Assembly: GCF_014837035.1 (NCBI RefSeq)
Contig: NZ_JACSPS010000001.1
Span: forward strand, 884,260-948,259
From: Kaistella pullorum
GTDB lineage: Bacteria; Bacteroidota; Bacteroidia; Flavobacteriales; Weeksellaceae
Direction: 5' to 3'
Length of the DNA: 64,000 bases
Part shown: positions 24,492-35,800 of the stretch, one piece after another
Layout: each line of letters opens with the position of its first letter
Position numbering within the stretch: the stretch's first letter is position 1
Translations under genes and position numbers: made by a program
The notes under the pieces: generated by a model
The model's input: the letters and a program-made list of their open reading frames with translations, nothing else
The model's database searches: none
What the model was told of the DNA's origin: nothing

Positions 24492-25064
24492 TTAGTTCAA
24501 GCCGTTCACCACATTCGCAATATCACCGGCTTTCACGGTTCCTTCTTCCTGACTCACCATTTCACCGTTCTTATCGAACACGCTGATGATATTAGAGTGT
24601 GAAAAAAGTATCGGCGTGATTTCCTTGTATTTCACCGCAAGCACATTGGCCAGTTCACGTGTTGATTCCAGATCTCCGCGGAGCAGCGTGTAGGGTTCGC
24701 GGTCGATATTTTCACGCTGTGCGTATTTTTTCAGGACTTCAGGCGTATCATTCACCGGGTCTATCGAAACCAAAACCAGCGTCGTTTCTTTCAGTTTGTC
24801 TTTGTCTATCTTCTTTTCAACGCTTTTCATATCAGCAACAAGAAGCGGACAAGCCGTTTGGCAAGAGGTGAAAATAAGTACAACCACAAGGTTTTTACCT
24901 TTCAGGTCTTTCAGGAACAGTTCTTTTCCTTCCTGGTTTTGCCATTTAGAATCAAGCTGAAAGATGGAGTTGGCGTGTTCGTCCTTTTCCATTGATTTTG
25001 CTTCGTTCTCTTTGCACGAAAAAAGCATTAAAAACGAAAATATGATCAGTGCTAAATTTTTCAT
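24492..25064 (-). CDS. SCO1/SenC family copper chaperone, lipoprotein
   Basis: A 190-residue thioredoxin-fold protein with a lipoprotein signal (Cys17). The copper-binding motif TSCQTACP gives Cys68 and Cys72, and His156 in FSHSN is the third ligand, so all SCO ligands are present. SCO proteins carry copper to periplasmic cuproenzymes or keep their cysteines reduced. It is the third gene after nirK and nirV with an 8-base gap, so it probably serves copper loading of the nitrite reductase rather than, or as well as, cytochrome oxidase. Confidence 0.88.
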   Translation of the reverse strand: MKNLALIIFSFLMLFSCKENEAKSMEKDEHANSIFQLDSKWQNQEGKELFLKDLKGKNLVVVLIFTSCQTACPLLVADMKSVEKKIDKDKLKETTLVLVSIDPVNDTPEVLKKYAQRENIDREPYTLLRGDLESTRELANVLAVKYKEITPILFSHSNIISVFDKNGEMVSQEEGTVKAGDIANVVNGLN

Positions 25065-25072
25065 TTGTTTGT

Positions 25073-25909
25073 TTAGTTAAGGTCCTTCGCGCACCGGAAC
25101 CCGAGATTCGAAACCGTGAAATTAGCCTTCAGACTTGCCCGGAACGCGTAACGCATGTACGAAGCGTAATTGAGCGCGTCTGTCGACGTGGTAGCCGCTG
25201 CCGCACAGAAAAGCCCTTTGTCATCGAAGTTTCCGCTGCGGGTGTCGCTGGTGGTCATGATAGAATTAAAGTCATCCGTCCACTCCCAAACCAAATCGAA
25301 CATATTGTAAGCACCCCAATAATTGGGTTTTGAGACCATCGTAGGTTTCAGCTGGCGTTCTTTTTCGTTGTAAAGATTGATCAGATTAGATGAGTAGGTG
25401 GGTTTTTCCCTTGCATTGGCGGTTTCTTCATCGGCCATCGCCACATATTCCCATTCATCCAGCGTCGGAAGTCTTTTGCCGGCACTTTTAGAATAAGCTT
25501 TTGCGGCAAACCACGAGACGTACGTCACAGCCGCATCCGGATCCGCATTTTTCGGGAGTGTTTCATCGTCCTGCCAATCCTGCAGATAGGTGTCATCAGC
25601 AAAGATAGCTTTCACATTGCTGCGTTTCCATTTAGGGTTTTTCTTTACAAAATAGAGAAACTCACGGTTGGTCACCGGTCTTTCATCGAGCAGGAAATCT
25701 TTAATTTCCACCAGCGAACTGTCTTCACCGTAAAATGGCTGATATTCGCCACCTTTGATGGTCACCATCTTTACGTCGGGCGTTATTTTTACTTCCTTCG
25801 CAATAGTACTGTAGTTATTCGCCTGGTTTTCGGCCGCGGCCTCTCCGCAGCTTTGCATCAGGAAAAAGAAACTGCCGGACCAGAGAATTGTTTTTAAAAA
25901 TGCTTGCAC
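25073..25909 (-). CDS. nirV: NirV-like SUMF1/formylglycine-generating-enzyme family lipoprotein
   Basis: A 278-residue exported lipoprotein (Cys21 in LMQSCGEA) of the formylglycine-generating-enzyme/SUMF1 fold: MVTIKGGEYQPFYG, DERPVTNREFLYFV, AAVTYVSWFAAKAYSKSAGKRLPT, DEWEYVAMA, YNMFDLVWEWTDDF and the C-terminal LGFRCAKDLN. Proteins of this kind next to nirK are called NirV; their biochemical role in nitrite reduction is not settled. The start is a GTG; no ATG gives the signal peptide. It lies 21 bases after nirK and 8 before sco in one operon. Confidence 0.82.
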   Translation of the reverse strand: MQAFLKTILWSGSFFFLMQSCGEAAAENQANNYSTIAKEVKITPDVKMVTIKGGEYQPFYGEDSSLVEIKDFLLDERPVTNREFLYFVKKNPKWKRSNVKAIFADDTYLQDWQDDETLPKNADPDAAVTYVSWFAAKAYSKSAGKRLPTLDEWEYVAMADEETANAREKPTYSSNLINLYNEKERQLKPTMVSKPNYWGAYNMFDLVWEWTDDFNSIMTTSDTRSGNFDDKGLFCAAAATTSTDALNYASYMRYAFRASLKANFTVSNLGFRCAKDLN

Positions 25910-25930
25910 AGCAGTTTCTCTTTAAAATGA

Positions 25931-26965
25931 TTACTGAACTTTGTGATAAACTTTAGGGTTTTTCTCACCGGTCACTTTCAGGATGCCGATCGCACCCTTG
26001 TTGAATGCCCGGAAGATTGAGTGGTCTACCATGATATATTCTCCGGGTTCTTCCACTTTGAATTCTACGATGGTTGCACCACCTGCGGGAATCAGGGTAG
26101 TTTGTACATTTTCATTGATTTTGCTGCCGCCTTCCATATAAACGCGGTCGAAAATTTCACCGATTACGTGGAAAGAAGAGGCGAGGTTCGGACCTGCATT
26201 ACCTACATATAGTCTTACGGTTTCACCCACTTTTGCTTCAAGTTTATTTTCACCCATCAACGCGTTTTTCTTTCCGTTGAAAACCACATAGGTCGGCTTT
26301 TCATCTACGCCTTTGTCCTGATCAAACTCCTGAAGTCCTTTTTCATCGGTTTTACCTTTTGTATAGAATTCAGACTGCATGATGTAATATTCACGGTCAA
26401 CTTTTGGAAGTCCGCCGGCAGGTTCTACCAGGATCAAACCGTACATTCCGTTCGCGATGTGCAGCGGAACGGGTGCTGCGGCACAGTGGTAAACATATAA
26501 TCCGGGATTTAAAGCTTTAAAGTTGAAAATTGCCGTTTTGCCGGGAGCCACATTGGTCGCTTCTGCACCGCCGCCCGGGCCGTTTACCGCATGAAGGTCG
26601 ATGTTGTGCGGCATTACGCTGTTGCTGGCATTTTTGAGGTGAAGTTCTACCTCATCACCAACGCGCACGCGGATGAAAGAGCCCGGAACAGTGCGGTTGA
26701 AAGTCCAGAATTTATAAGTAACGCCGTCCGCCAGCGTACCTTCTTCTTCAGTAGACTCAAGATGAACGATGACTTTTTTAGCCGCACGGTCACCAATTGC
26801 CGCTGGAAGCATCGGAGGATTGAAATGTTTTTGAGTTTCGGTTTCACCACTTACTTTGATGTCCATGGCATTCTCGGTTGCTGTTGCAGAAGAATTTTCG
26901 GGATTTTGTTTGCAGGCATGCAGTGTGAGAAGAGCGAGTGCAAGGGTTGCGAGGATCTTATTCAT
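25931..26965 (-). CDS. nirK: copper-containing nitrite reductase (NO-forming)
   Basis: A 344-residue two-cupredoxin-domain enzyme that reduces nitrite to nitric oxide in the periplasm. A lipoprotein signal (Cys18) suggests membrane anchoring. In domain 1, [11 protein letters not shown] gives type-1 His120, catalytic Asp123 and type-2 His125; [18 protein letters not shown] gives type-2 His160 and type-1 Cys161, His169 and Met174. Domain 2 carries [11 protein letters not shown] (catalytic His) and [13 protein letters not shown] (type-2 His). All catalytic ligands are present. It heads the nirK-nirV-sco operon. A -7 box (26996-27003) and a CRP/FNR-like palindrome (27036-27051) lie upstream. No other denitrification genes are in the window. 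Confidence 0.95.
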   Translation of the reverse strand: MNKILATLALALLTLHACKQNPENSSATATENAMDIKVSGETETQKHFNPPMLPAAIGDRAAKKVIVHLESTEEEGTLADGVTYKFWTFNRTVPGSFIRVRVGDEVELHLKNASNSVMPHNIDLHAVNGPGGGAEATNVAPGKTAIFNFKALNPGLYVYHCAAAPVPLHIANGMYGLILVEPAGGLPKVDREYYIMQSEFYTKGKTDEKGLQEFDQDKGVDEKPTYVVFNGKKNALMGENKLEAKVGETVRLYVGNAGPNLASSFHVIGEIFDRVYMEGGSKINENVQTTLIPAGGATIVEFKVEEPGEYIMVDHSIFRAFNKGAIGILKVTGEKNPKVYHKVQ

Positions 26966-26995
26966 GCTAATAATATTTAATCATTTTTAATAGGA

Positions 26996-27003
26996 CAAAG
27001 ATA
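26996..27003 (-). promoter_or_regulatory. -7 box of the nirK operon
   Basis: On the minus strand TATCTTTG, 30 bases before the nirK start codon. No TTG box is seen at the right distance, which fits a promoter that needs an activator. Confidence 0.55.
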
Positions 27004-27035
27004 TCCGATTTATAGGAATTCTGAAAATTACCCGG

Positions 27036-27051
27036 TATGAGTTATGTCACC
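27036..27051 (-). promoter_or_regulatory. CRP/FNR-like binding site upstream of nirK
   Basis: On the minus strand it reads GGTGA-N6-TCATA, eight of ten matches to the TGTGA-N6-TCACA form bound by many CRP/FNR-family regulators. Its centre is roughly 50-55 bases upstream of the start site expected from the -7 box. Nitrite reductases are often controlled by such regulators. Confidence 0.4.
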
Positions 27052-27101
27052 ACACATTAAAATCCAGCTAAATTGCAACAGTAATCCCAAAACCACTGTA
27101 T

Positions 27102-27545
27102 TTAATTTGTTCTAATCGTGAGGATTACAGAATCAAAGACGCTTTTTTGGGAATAGTATCTGGCAGTACACACATTAGATTTCAGCGTGTAATTTCCTTT
27201 ATAGATCTTAAAATGATTTTTTGCTTTCCGCGGTACCGGCAAATTGTAAATATGCTTTTGATCTACTGCAATTGCACGAACGATAATGTTGCAGTTCGAA
27301 GTGTTTTCTATGACCAACGCGGTGAATGAATCTTCCGGATCGTTGTCATTGAGGAGATAATTCAGCACTTCAGCGGTTTCCTGGGTTTTGTGTTGCTGAT
27401 CTTTCGCAAAAAGTGTAGCATATTCCGCGGATTCATCATTTATACTGCCAACAGTATTTCGGGGTCCTGCAACTGACGGCGCGGAAAGTGCGTCGCACTG
27501 CACAAGTAGGAGGGAGAGCATCGTCAGCGTCAGTAATTTCTTCAT
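27102..27545 (-). CDS. small lipoprotein of unknown function (DUF6759-like)
   Basis: A 147-residue protein with a lipoprotein signal (MKKLLTLTMLSLLLVQC, Cys17). The mature part has NYLLNDNDPEDSFTALVIENTSNCNIIVRA and YNLPVPRKAKNHFKIYKGNYTLKSNVC, a pattern I associate with DUF6759 lipoproteins of flavobacteria, probably a small beta-sandwich. Role unknown. The frame is open 16 codons further upstream, but the Met at 27545 begins the signal peptide exactly. A -7 box (TATATTTG, minus strand, 27554-27561) ends nine bases before it. Confidence 0.7.
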   Translation of the reverse strand: MKKLLTLTMLSLLLVQCDALSAPSVAGPRNTVGSINDESAEYATLFAKDQQHKTQETAEVLNYLLNDNDPEDSFTALVIENTSNCNIIVRAIAVDQKHIYNLPVPRKAKNHFKIYKGNYTLKSNVCTARYYSQKSVFDSVILTIRTN

Positions 27546-27553
27546 CGTCCTAA

Positions 27554-27561
27554 CAAATATA
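27554..27561 (-). promoter_or_regulatory. -7 box of the DUF6759-like gene
   Basis: On the minus strand TATATTTG, with the start codon eight bases downstream, so the leader must be very short. No -33 TTG at normal distance. Confidence 0.45.
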
Positions 27562-27610
27562 ACCAAATATCTCAAATGGAAAAAGAGGATCATTTTCCCA
27601 GTTAAACACG

Positions 27611-27635
27611 AAAAAAGACCGCAAATATTGCGGCC
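27611..27635 (-). terminator. terminator of guaB
   Basis: On the minus strand CCGCAA/TTGCGG forms a stem around a 3-base loop, followed by six T residues. It lies 24 bases after the guaB stop. Confidence 0.75.
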
Positions 27636-27658
27636 TCTGTTATATTTATTTTAAAAGC

Positions 27659-29119
27659 TTAAAGCGAATAGTTCGGCGCTTCCTGTGTGATAATCACATC
27701 ATGCGGATGCGATTCTTTCAGTCCGCTACCTGTAATCATCACCATTTTGCCTTCGCGCTGCAGAGTTTCAATGTCTTTTGTACCGCAGTAACCCATACCG
27801 GCCCGAATTCCGCCGGTAAGCTGGAAAACCACTTCTTCCAGTTTTCCTTTGTGGGGAACGCGGCCTTCGATACCTTCCGGCACAAATTTCTTCGCTTCGC
27901 TCTGGAAATATCTTTCTTTGCCGCCACGTCTCATCGCCGAAAGTGATCCCATGCCCTGATAAGCCTTGAACTTTCGTCCCTGGAAGATGATTTCCTCACC
28001 CGGCGCTTCATCTGTACCTGCAAGCAAAGAACCGAGCATCACAGCGCTTGCGCCGGATGCTAAAGCTTTCACGATATCACCAGACAGCTTTATTCCACCG
28101 TCTGCGATCACCGCGACATTTTTGGTTTTTGCATATTCGAAAACATTATAAATCGCGGAAAGCTGAGGAACGCCCACGCCTGCCACAACACGAGTTGTAC
28201 AGATCGAACCTGGGCCGACGCCTACTTTCAGGATATTTGCACCTGCCTCGATCAAATCTTTGGCGCCATCTGCTGTAACGATATTCCCGCCCACGATATC
28301 AAGGTCCGGAAAACCTGCACGAATTTCTTTGATCTTATCTAAGACGCCGCGCGAATGTCCATGCGCGGAATCTACCGCGATAATGTCTACACCAGCTTCC
28401 ACCAATGCAGAAACCCGGTCCATCGTGTCTTCGCCCACACCGACGCCCGCTCCTACAATCAGGCGGCCGCTCTGGTCTTTGTTCGCATTCGGATATTCCA
28501 GTTGATTGTCAATATCTTTTATCGTAATCAAACCTACAAGTTTGAATTCTTTATCTACAATTGGCAATTTCTCGACCCGGTTTTGAAGCAGGATCTCTTT
28601 CGCCTGCTCGAGGTTGGTTTCTTTATCGGAAGTGATCAGCTTGTCTTTGGTCATCAGTTCTTCCACCTTAGCGCTGAGGTTTTCCTGATACTTCACGTCG
28701 CGGTTGGTAATGATCCCAACCAGTGTATTTTCCGCATCCACAACCGGCAAACCGGAGATTTTGAAATGTGACATCATTTCCTTTGCTTCGGCAAGGGTGT
28801 GATCTTTAGACAAAGTCACGGGATCTGAGATCATCCCATTTTCGGAGCGTTTTACGCGGTAGACCTGCGCAGCTTGCTCCTCGACCGGCATGTTTTTATG
28901 GATAAAACCGATGCCGCCAACACGTGCCATCGCAATTGCCATTTCAGCCTCCGTTACTGTATCCATCGCCGCGGAGACGATGGGTGCGTTAAGCGTAATT
29001 TTGTCGGAAAGTCTTGATTTTAGTGAAACCTGATTTGGTAGAACTTCAGAGTATGAAGGGATAAGAAGTACGTCATCGAAAGTGATGGCTGTCTCCACGA
29101 TTTTGTTATGTATAGACAT
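27659..29119 (-). CDS. guaB: inosine-5'-monophosphate dehydrogenase
   Basis: A 486-residue enzyme that oxidises IMP to XMP with NAD, the committing step of GMP synthesis. The TIM barrel ([28 protein letters not shown]) is interrupted at about residues 95-205 by two CBS domains ([44 protein letters not shown]) and resumes with the catalytic loop GPGSICTTR, then [18 protein letters not shown] and the flap [10 protein letters not shown]. Length is that of a normal bacterial IMPDH. A -7 box is at 29134-29141. It is divergent from ruvA. Confidence 0.97.
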   Translation of the reverse strand: MSIHNKIVETAITFDDVLLIPSYSEVLPNQVSLKSRLSDKITLNAPIVSAAMDTVTEAEMAIAMARVGGIGFIHKNMPVEEQAAQVYRVKRSENGMISDPVTLSKDHTLAEAKEMMSHFKISGLPVVDAENTLVGIITNRDVKYQENLSAKVEELMTKDKLITSDKETNLEQAKEILLQNRVEKLPIVDKEFKLVGLITIKDIDNQLEYPNANKDQSGRLIVGAGVGVGEDTMDRVSALVEAGVDIIAVDSAHGHSRGVLDKIKEIRAGFPDLDIVGGNIVTADGAKDLIEAGANILKVGVGPGSICTTRVVAGVGVPQLSAIYNVFEYAKTKNVAVIADGGIKLSGDIVKALASGASAVMLGSLLAGTDEAPGEEIIFQGRKFKAYQGMGSLSAMRRGGKERYFQSEAKKFVPEGIEGRVPHKGKLEEVVFQLTGGIRAGMGYCGTKDIETLQREGKMVMITGSGLKESHPHDVIITQEAPNYSL

Positions 29120-29133
29120 CTTTACTTTCTGTG

Positions 29134-29141
29134 CAAAATTA
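29134..29141 (-). promoter_or_regulatory. -7 box of guaB
   Basis: On the minus strand TAATTTTG, 14 bases before the start codon. The nearest TTG upstream (29166-29168) is 24 bases away, slightly far. Confidence 0.5.
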
Positions 29142-29255
29142 AAGTTTTTTTACCGAAAAGAAAAACAAGTTCGTCTCTTTATAAACCGCAGCATGATCTC
29201 CTTATATTTGCCACTTTTGCATGTCTTATGGGCATAACATGTTAATTTAAAATTT

Positions 29256-29263
29256 TATCTTTG
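29256..29263 (+). promoter_or_regulatory. -7 box of the ruvA-sprA unit
   Basis: TATCTTTG lies 17 bases before the ruvA start codon. No TTG is seen at 17-23 bases upstream. Another box-like TATATTTG occurs at 29203-29210. Confidence 0.5.
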
Positions 29264-29280
29264 AAATTCTTAAGATACAA

Positions 29281-29865
29281 ATGATTTATTCGCTTAAAGG
29301 GACCGTTCAGGAACTTAATCCCACCTCTGTAATTATCGATGTAAACGGTGTAGGATACTATGTCGGCATCAGTTTGCAAACCTCTGAAAAACTGGTCCTC
29401 GGCCAGCCGACTTTCCTTCAGGTCCAGCAGATTATCCGCGAGGATGCGCACCTGCTGTTCGGATTTAACACAATTTCGGAAAAAGAAATGTTCAATCTGT
29501 TAATTTCTGTTAACGGTGTTGGGCCCGTTTCTGCAATCATCATGCTCTCGTCGCTTTCGCTTTCTGAGATTTCTGCGGCGATTATGAACAACAATAGTTT
29601 GCTTCTGCAAAAGGTGAAAGGAATCGGTGGAAAAACCGCGGAAAGAATCATCGTTGATCTTCGTGATAAGGTGCAGAAATTCACCGTTTCAGCGGAGAAT
29701 ATTTCTAACTTTGTGAATAATAAAGTGAAGGATGAGGCGTTATCTGCATTAGAGGTTTTGGGCATTTCACGCAAGATGAGTGAGCGGATCGCCGACCGTT
29801 TATTGAAGGCTGATGCTGAACTTTCGGTAGAAGATTTAGTGAAGCAAATTTTAAAAAATATTTAA
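29281..29865 (+). CDS. ruvA: Holliday-junction branch-migration protein RuvA
   Basis: A 194-residue protein that binds four-way junctions and loads the RuvB helicase. Domain I has MIYSLKGTVQELNPTSVIIDVNGVGYYVGIS, domain II the two helix-hairpin-helix motifs (NLLISVNGVGPVSA, LLQKVKGIGGKTAERIIVDL), and domain III the small RuvB-binding bundle (DEALSALEVLGISRKMSER). It is followed three bases after its stop codon by sprA, in the same frame. This ruvA-sprA linkage is familiar in flavobacteria. Confidence 0.96.
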   Translation: MIYSLKGTVQELNPTSVIIDVNGVGYYVGISLQTSEKLVLGQPTFLQVQQIIREDAHLLFGFNTISEKEMFNLLISVNGVGPVSAIIMLSSLSLSEISAAIMNNNSLLLQKVKGIGGKTAERIIVDLRDKVQKFTVSAENISNFVNNKVKDEALSALEVLGISRKMSERIADRLLKADAELSVEDLVKQILKNI

Positions 29866-29868
29866 CAT

Positions 29869-32800
29869 TTGGAGAAGAATACTTTTTTTCAGCATAAATT
29901 TTTCGTTTTTGTAATCCTGTTATTCTGCTCTGTTCCGCTTTCGGCCCAGGTAACGCCATCAGACAGCTCGTCTTTGCGTCAGGATTTTTCATTGCCCAAT
30001 CCTATCAGGTACGATGCATTTTACGATGTATCAAGCAATATGTACGTGCTTTACCCGAAAATCGGGAATATGGTTGTAGGCAATCCGGTTTCAATGACTT
30101 CGGAAGAGTATTACCAGTATATGCTGAATAATCAGCTTGCCGAATATTACCGCGAAAAATCTTCCGTAAATAATTTAGGCTACCGAAAAGATAAGACCGA
30201 TGCGCTGAGTAAAGGTCTTCTGCCAAGTGTAAACATTAAAAACAAACTTTTCGAATCCATATTTGGCGGCAATAAAATCGAATTGATCCCCCAGGGTTTT
30301 GCTTCATTTGATATTGGCGGACTTTACCAAAAAATTGACAATCCGTTAATCCTGCCTCAAAACCGAACCAATTTCGCGATAGATATCCAGCAAAGAATTC
30401 AGCTCGGACTTTTGGGTAAGGTGGGTGAAAATCTTCAGCTTAAAGCAAACTACGATACACAAAGCGGTTTCGCATTTGAAAACCGGATGAATCTCGTTTG
30501 GCAAGCCAAAGGAACCTGGCGTGACTTGCAGTCTAAGGGTTTAAATGACAAAACCACGGGCGGTGAAGATAAAATCATCAAACGTATCGAGTTCGGAAAC
30601 GTAAACATGCCGCTTTCCACGAGCCTCATCAGAGGTTCGGAGTCGCTTTTTGGTTTAAAGACCGAATTTCAGCTCGGCAAAACCTACGGAACCGTAGTTT
30701 TCTCGCAGCAGCAGGGTGAGGCCCGAACCATCGTGGCGCAGGGTGGAGGCGTGATGAATACGTTCAAACTCAATGCGATAGACTACGAAGACAATCAGCA
30801 CTATTTCCTGAGCCACTACTTTCTGAACAGCTACGATAATGCGCTGCTAAACTATCCGCAAATCAATTCCCGCATCAGCATTACGCGTATCGAAGCGTGG
30901 GTTCTTGATCAGGGTTCGGGTAATCTTCAGGATCAAAAAGGGATTTTGGGCATCCGGGATTTGGGTGAAGGCGTATCTGGTTTTCCTGATAACTCACAGA
31001 ACGGACTTTATCAGGGAATCGTGAATCTTGGTGGTGGAATCCGGGATGTGAATACGGCTTACAACACCATCAACGGACAGTCTTTTCCTAATGCCAACGG
31101 CTCACCGGAAACTTATACAGACGGCGAACAGTTTATTTTCAACCGTAAAGCCCGAAAACTTAACCAAAACGAATTTAAATATCATCCGCAGCTCGGTTAT
31201 ATGTCTTTGAATCAAAGGCTGAATGACAATCAGCTGCTGGCGGTCGCATATTCTTACACCTTAAATGGTGATAACAAAGTTTACAAAGTCGGGGAATTTT
31301 CGGAGGAAAGTCCGGTTCTTGTCACTAAGCTATTAAAATCAAACATCAAAACCACAACTACAACACCGATGTGGAACTTGATGATGAAAAATATCTACTC
31401 GCTGAACTCGAACGATATCAATCAGGATGGATTTTTATTAAATGTTTACCTGCGCGATGCCCAAAACGGAAAAGTGAATTATCTGCCGAACACCTCTGTT
31501 CAGGACACTAATTTGCTTAAACTTTTCAATTGGGACCGTCTCAACATGAACAATGACCTGCAGCAGAACGGTTCTGTATCGGGTGACGGTATTTTTGATT
31601 TTGTTCCGGGTATCACTATCGATCCCGAAAACGGAAAAGTGATCTTCACCAAAGCCAAACCGTTCGGATCTTATCTGCAAGGTGTTTTAGGCAGCAGCGA
31701 TCCGAAATTTGTGTTCAATGAACTTTATGACCAGTTTAAGAATGTAGCCTCAGAAAACCGTCTGGCACTGGCATATACACTTGAAGGACGTTTCAAAGGT
31801 TCTCAGGGAACCGGCATTTCTCTGGGCGCGATTAACGTTCCGCAGGGTTCGGTGAAAGTTACAGCCAATGGCGTTCAGCTTCAGGAAGGTGTAGATTATA
31901 CGGTAGATTATATGCTCGGTTCGGTGAATATCATCAATGAAACGGTGAAACAGTCGGGTCAGGCGATTAATATTTCCCTCGAAAACCAGCTTTCATTCAA
32001 TACACAGCGTAAACGTTTTTTAGGCTTGAACCTCGAACGTAAATTTAATGAGCATCTTACGGTTGGAACTACAGTGGTGAATTATGCCGAAACACCGTTA
32101 ACACAAAAAGTGAATTTCGGTCAGGAAGCGGTGAATAACACCATGGCTGGTTTCAATATCCTTTATAACAATCAGTTGCCATTCCTCACGAGACTTACAG
32201 ACAAAATTCCGCTTGTAAATACGGAAGCGCCTTCCAATATTAGTTTTGCCGCAGAAGCAGCGTATCTGATCCCGGGTCAGAACAAAGGTATTGGTGACCA
32301 GTCTTATATTGACGATTTCGAACAGACCACTTCAAAAATATCTTTGAAAGAACCTGCGATGTGGAGTTTGGCTTCAAAACCTGAAAAAAATCCGGAGCCT
32401 TACTTCCAGAATGGGACTTTGAACGATAACTTAGCGTACGGGAACGGTCGCGGATTGATTACGTGGTACAATATTGACCCGCGTTTCTACGGAATTGGCG
32501 GCACCGCGCCAAGCGGCATCAATGCCCAGGCGGTTTCGAACCACGCTTCACGCCGCGTGCAGACGCAGGAACTTTATAATTCGAGGGATTTCGTGGCGGG
32601 CGAACAACTGTTCACGAATACTTTCGACATAACTTATTTCCCGGCGGAAAGAGGTCCTTATAACGTAAATCCGGTTGAAGAAAGCACACAGCAGCGCTGG
32701 GCCGGACTTATGCGCCCAATTTCGGTTTCGAATTTCATTAATTCAAACATTGAATACGTGGAATTCTGGATGATGGATCCGTATGCTGACGGCAACCCGC

Positions 32801-35800
32801 TTGGTGCCAATCCTAAACTTTTGCTTCAGCTCGGGAATGTTTCTGAAGATATCCTCAAGGACGGCAAACTGCAATACGAAAATGGCTTGCCAACGCCGAA
32901 TGTACCGGCAAATACAACAACCACGAACTGGGGAACACAGCCGAACCAATTCCCTGTTCTCTATGCATTCTCTACTGAAAATGAAGAAAGAACAGCGCAG
33001 GATTTAGGTTTTGATGGTCTTGATGCACTTGGCGAGCAGGAAAAATTTGGCACCAATTTCATCAATCCTGTAAAGAACACGCCCGATCCGGCCTCAGATG
33101 ACTTCGTTTTTTATCTTTCAGATAAATTCCAGGGTGTTCAGGCATCATCGCTGACGGAACGTTACAAATATTTCCGCAACCCGGAAGGAAACTCCCAGAG
33201 CAACAGCCTCGAAGTAGCCACGCAAACACCGGATGCTGAAGATATCAACCGCGATTACAACCTTGACCAGAACGAAAATTATACGCAATACACCATTAAT
33301 CTTGATAAGGCCAGTCTTGCAAAAGGTCAGAAATTCATCGTAGATGAAAAAGAAGTGGAGGTAAAATTCCAGAACGGGCAGACGGGCAGCAACAAATGGT
33401 ACCTCTTCCGGATCCCTGTGACGCAGTTCGATGACGACCCGAATGCCGGTGGCGTGCGTGATCTGTCAATATTAAATAATGTACGTTTTGCGAGAATGCT
33501 TCTTACAGGTTTTGACCAAACTTCTACGGTTCGTTTCGGAACTTTAGACCTTGTTCGCAGCGATTGGAGAAAATACACCAAAGACATCGCGGCCTTAGGA
33601 AATGACAGCGAAGGTGTAAACCAGATCGACAATAAAAATCTGGATGTAGGAAGTGTGAATCTTGAAGAAAACGGCCTGAACCAGCCGCCATACGTCTTGC
33701 CTCCGGGAATCGACAGACAGATCCTCAGTGGAAATGCCGGCGCACAGAGACAGAACGAAGCATCATTATATTTAAAGGCGGCGCCGATGGAACCGAAAAC
33801 GTCACGTGGTGTGTTCAAAAATGTTGCACTGGATATGCGCCGTTACAAAAAACTTGAGCTTTTCGTGCATGCGGAAGACCTTCGTGATGTGAGCAGCAGC
33901 CGGGTTGATCCTGATGCCAAATTCTTCATCCGTTTTGGTAGCGATGCGACGGACAACTATTATGAATATGAAACTTCGCTGAAATACACCGCGAAAAACG
34001 CTACTTCACCGCTTGAAATCTGGCCTTCTGAAAACAATGTGGATCTTATGATTCAAAGTTTCGTGGATGCAAAACTTCGCCGCGACGGAAATGACCAGAT
34101 TCAGATCGATGAAAGAACAGAAGATTTCAAATTCGGAAGTTTGGATCCGGATAAGAAGATCTTCATCAAAGGTCGCCCAAGTCTCGGAAATGTAACGACT
34201 ATTATGCTCGGGATGCGAAACAACGCCACAGCCGAAACAAAAGAAGTAGTTTTGTGGGTGAATGAGATCCGGCTTTCGGAAATCGAAAACAAAGGTGGCT
34301 ACGCCGGAAACGCAAGCCTTAATTTCAATCTTGGGGATTTTGCACTGGTAAACGCTAACGCGTCTTACTCTACAATCGGCTTTGGAGGAATCACTGAAAA
34401 GCCGGCGGAAAGGGCACAATCTACCTTATCAGCTTACAACGTAAACACTACGGTGAACGTAGATAAATTCCTGCCGGAAAAATTAGGGATAAAAATTCCG
34501 GTGAATTACTCCTATACGCAGACCATCGAAGATCCAAAGTACAACCCACTTGATAATGATGTGACCTTCGAGGAGGCGCCAAACAAAGACGAACTGAAAA
34601 CTGTCGCGCGAACTTACACGCAGCAGCGAAGCATAGGTGTGGTGAACATGCGCAAAGAACGTATGAATGCCGCCAAAAAACCGAAATTCTATGACGTGGA
34701 GAATCTTTCACTTACTACGGTTTATAATGACGATTATTACCGTGACGTTTATACCAAGAAAAACTATAGACAATATCTTCGCGGCTATGTAGATTACAAC
34801 TACAATTTCAAACCATGGGTGCTCCGTCCGTTTAACAAAATCGTAAGCGATACCGCGAAATCTTACAAATATTTAAGGTTTATTAAAGAAGTCAACTTTA
34901 ATCCGGTTCCGACGCGCTTGTCCTTCAGAACAGAAATTGACAGGAATTATAACGAGCTTGAATTCAGGAATATTGAAGCCATATTAAACGGAACCGGCGG
35001 ACAGAATTTCGATGTGATCAAAAACCGGAATTTCTATTTCGGCTGGCAGTATGGTTTAGGATTTAATTTTACTAAATCTCTGAAACTTGAGATCAATTCG
35101 GCCATGCGTACGCTGAACGATCACCTCAACGTGGCGGATATGAACTCGAAATCGATATTCTCTGATCCGTTGCGTGCAGGCCGTCCGGTACTTTACAACC
35201 ACCGCGTGCAGCTGAACTACCGCTTCCCGTTCGAATATTTGCCGTATCTCGACTTTATCAACGCAGAACTCGGCTATGGATTCACCTATAACTGGAATGC
35301 GCGGAGTACAGTGATGACAGGCTTTACGAATCCGGAAACCGGTATCAGTGAAAGCTTGGGAAGCATTGGGCAGAATACAAATAATGTGGTTGCAACTTCA
35401 ACTGTTGATGTGCCTAAATTCTTCAGTAAGTTTAAATATTTCCAGAATATCAACGCCACGATGCAGAAACGCAAGCAGGAAATAGATTCCCTGAACAATG
35501 TTTACAACCTTGCGTGGCAGAAGAAAAATTCGAAACGGAACTTCAAATCCTACAAGTTTAAAAACAAACTGAACCCCATGCAGAGCATCGCGTATGCATT
35601 GACTTCGATAAAACAGCTTGACATTTCGTACAACGAAAACAACGGGACTGTGCTTCCGGGACTGCTTTCTGCGCCAAACTGGTATGGTTACGGCCAGACT
35701 TTGGGAGGCCCGACGTACGGATTCCTTTTAGGTTCGCAGGCGGATATCCGCAGAACGGTAATTGAAAACGGCTGGATCTCAGATTCTCCGTATATGAATG

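Noticed and set aside
29221..29250. Nine-codon open frame upstream of ruvA
   Set aside because: A start and stop at this distance arise often by chance, and the ruvA -7 box lies after it, so it would not be on the same message.
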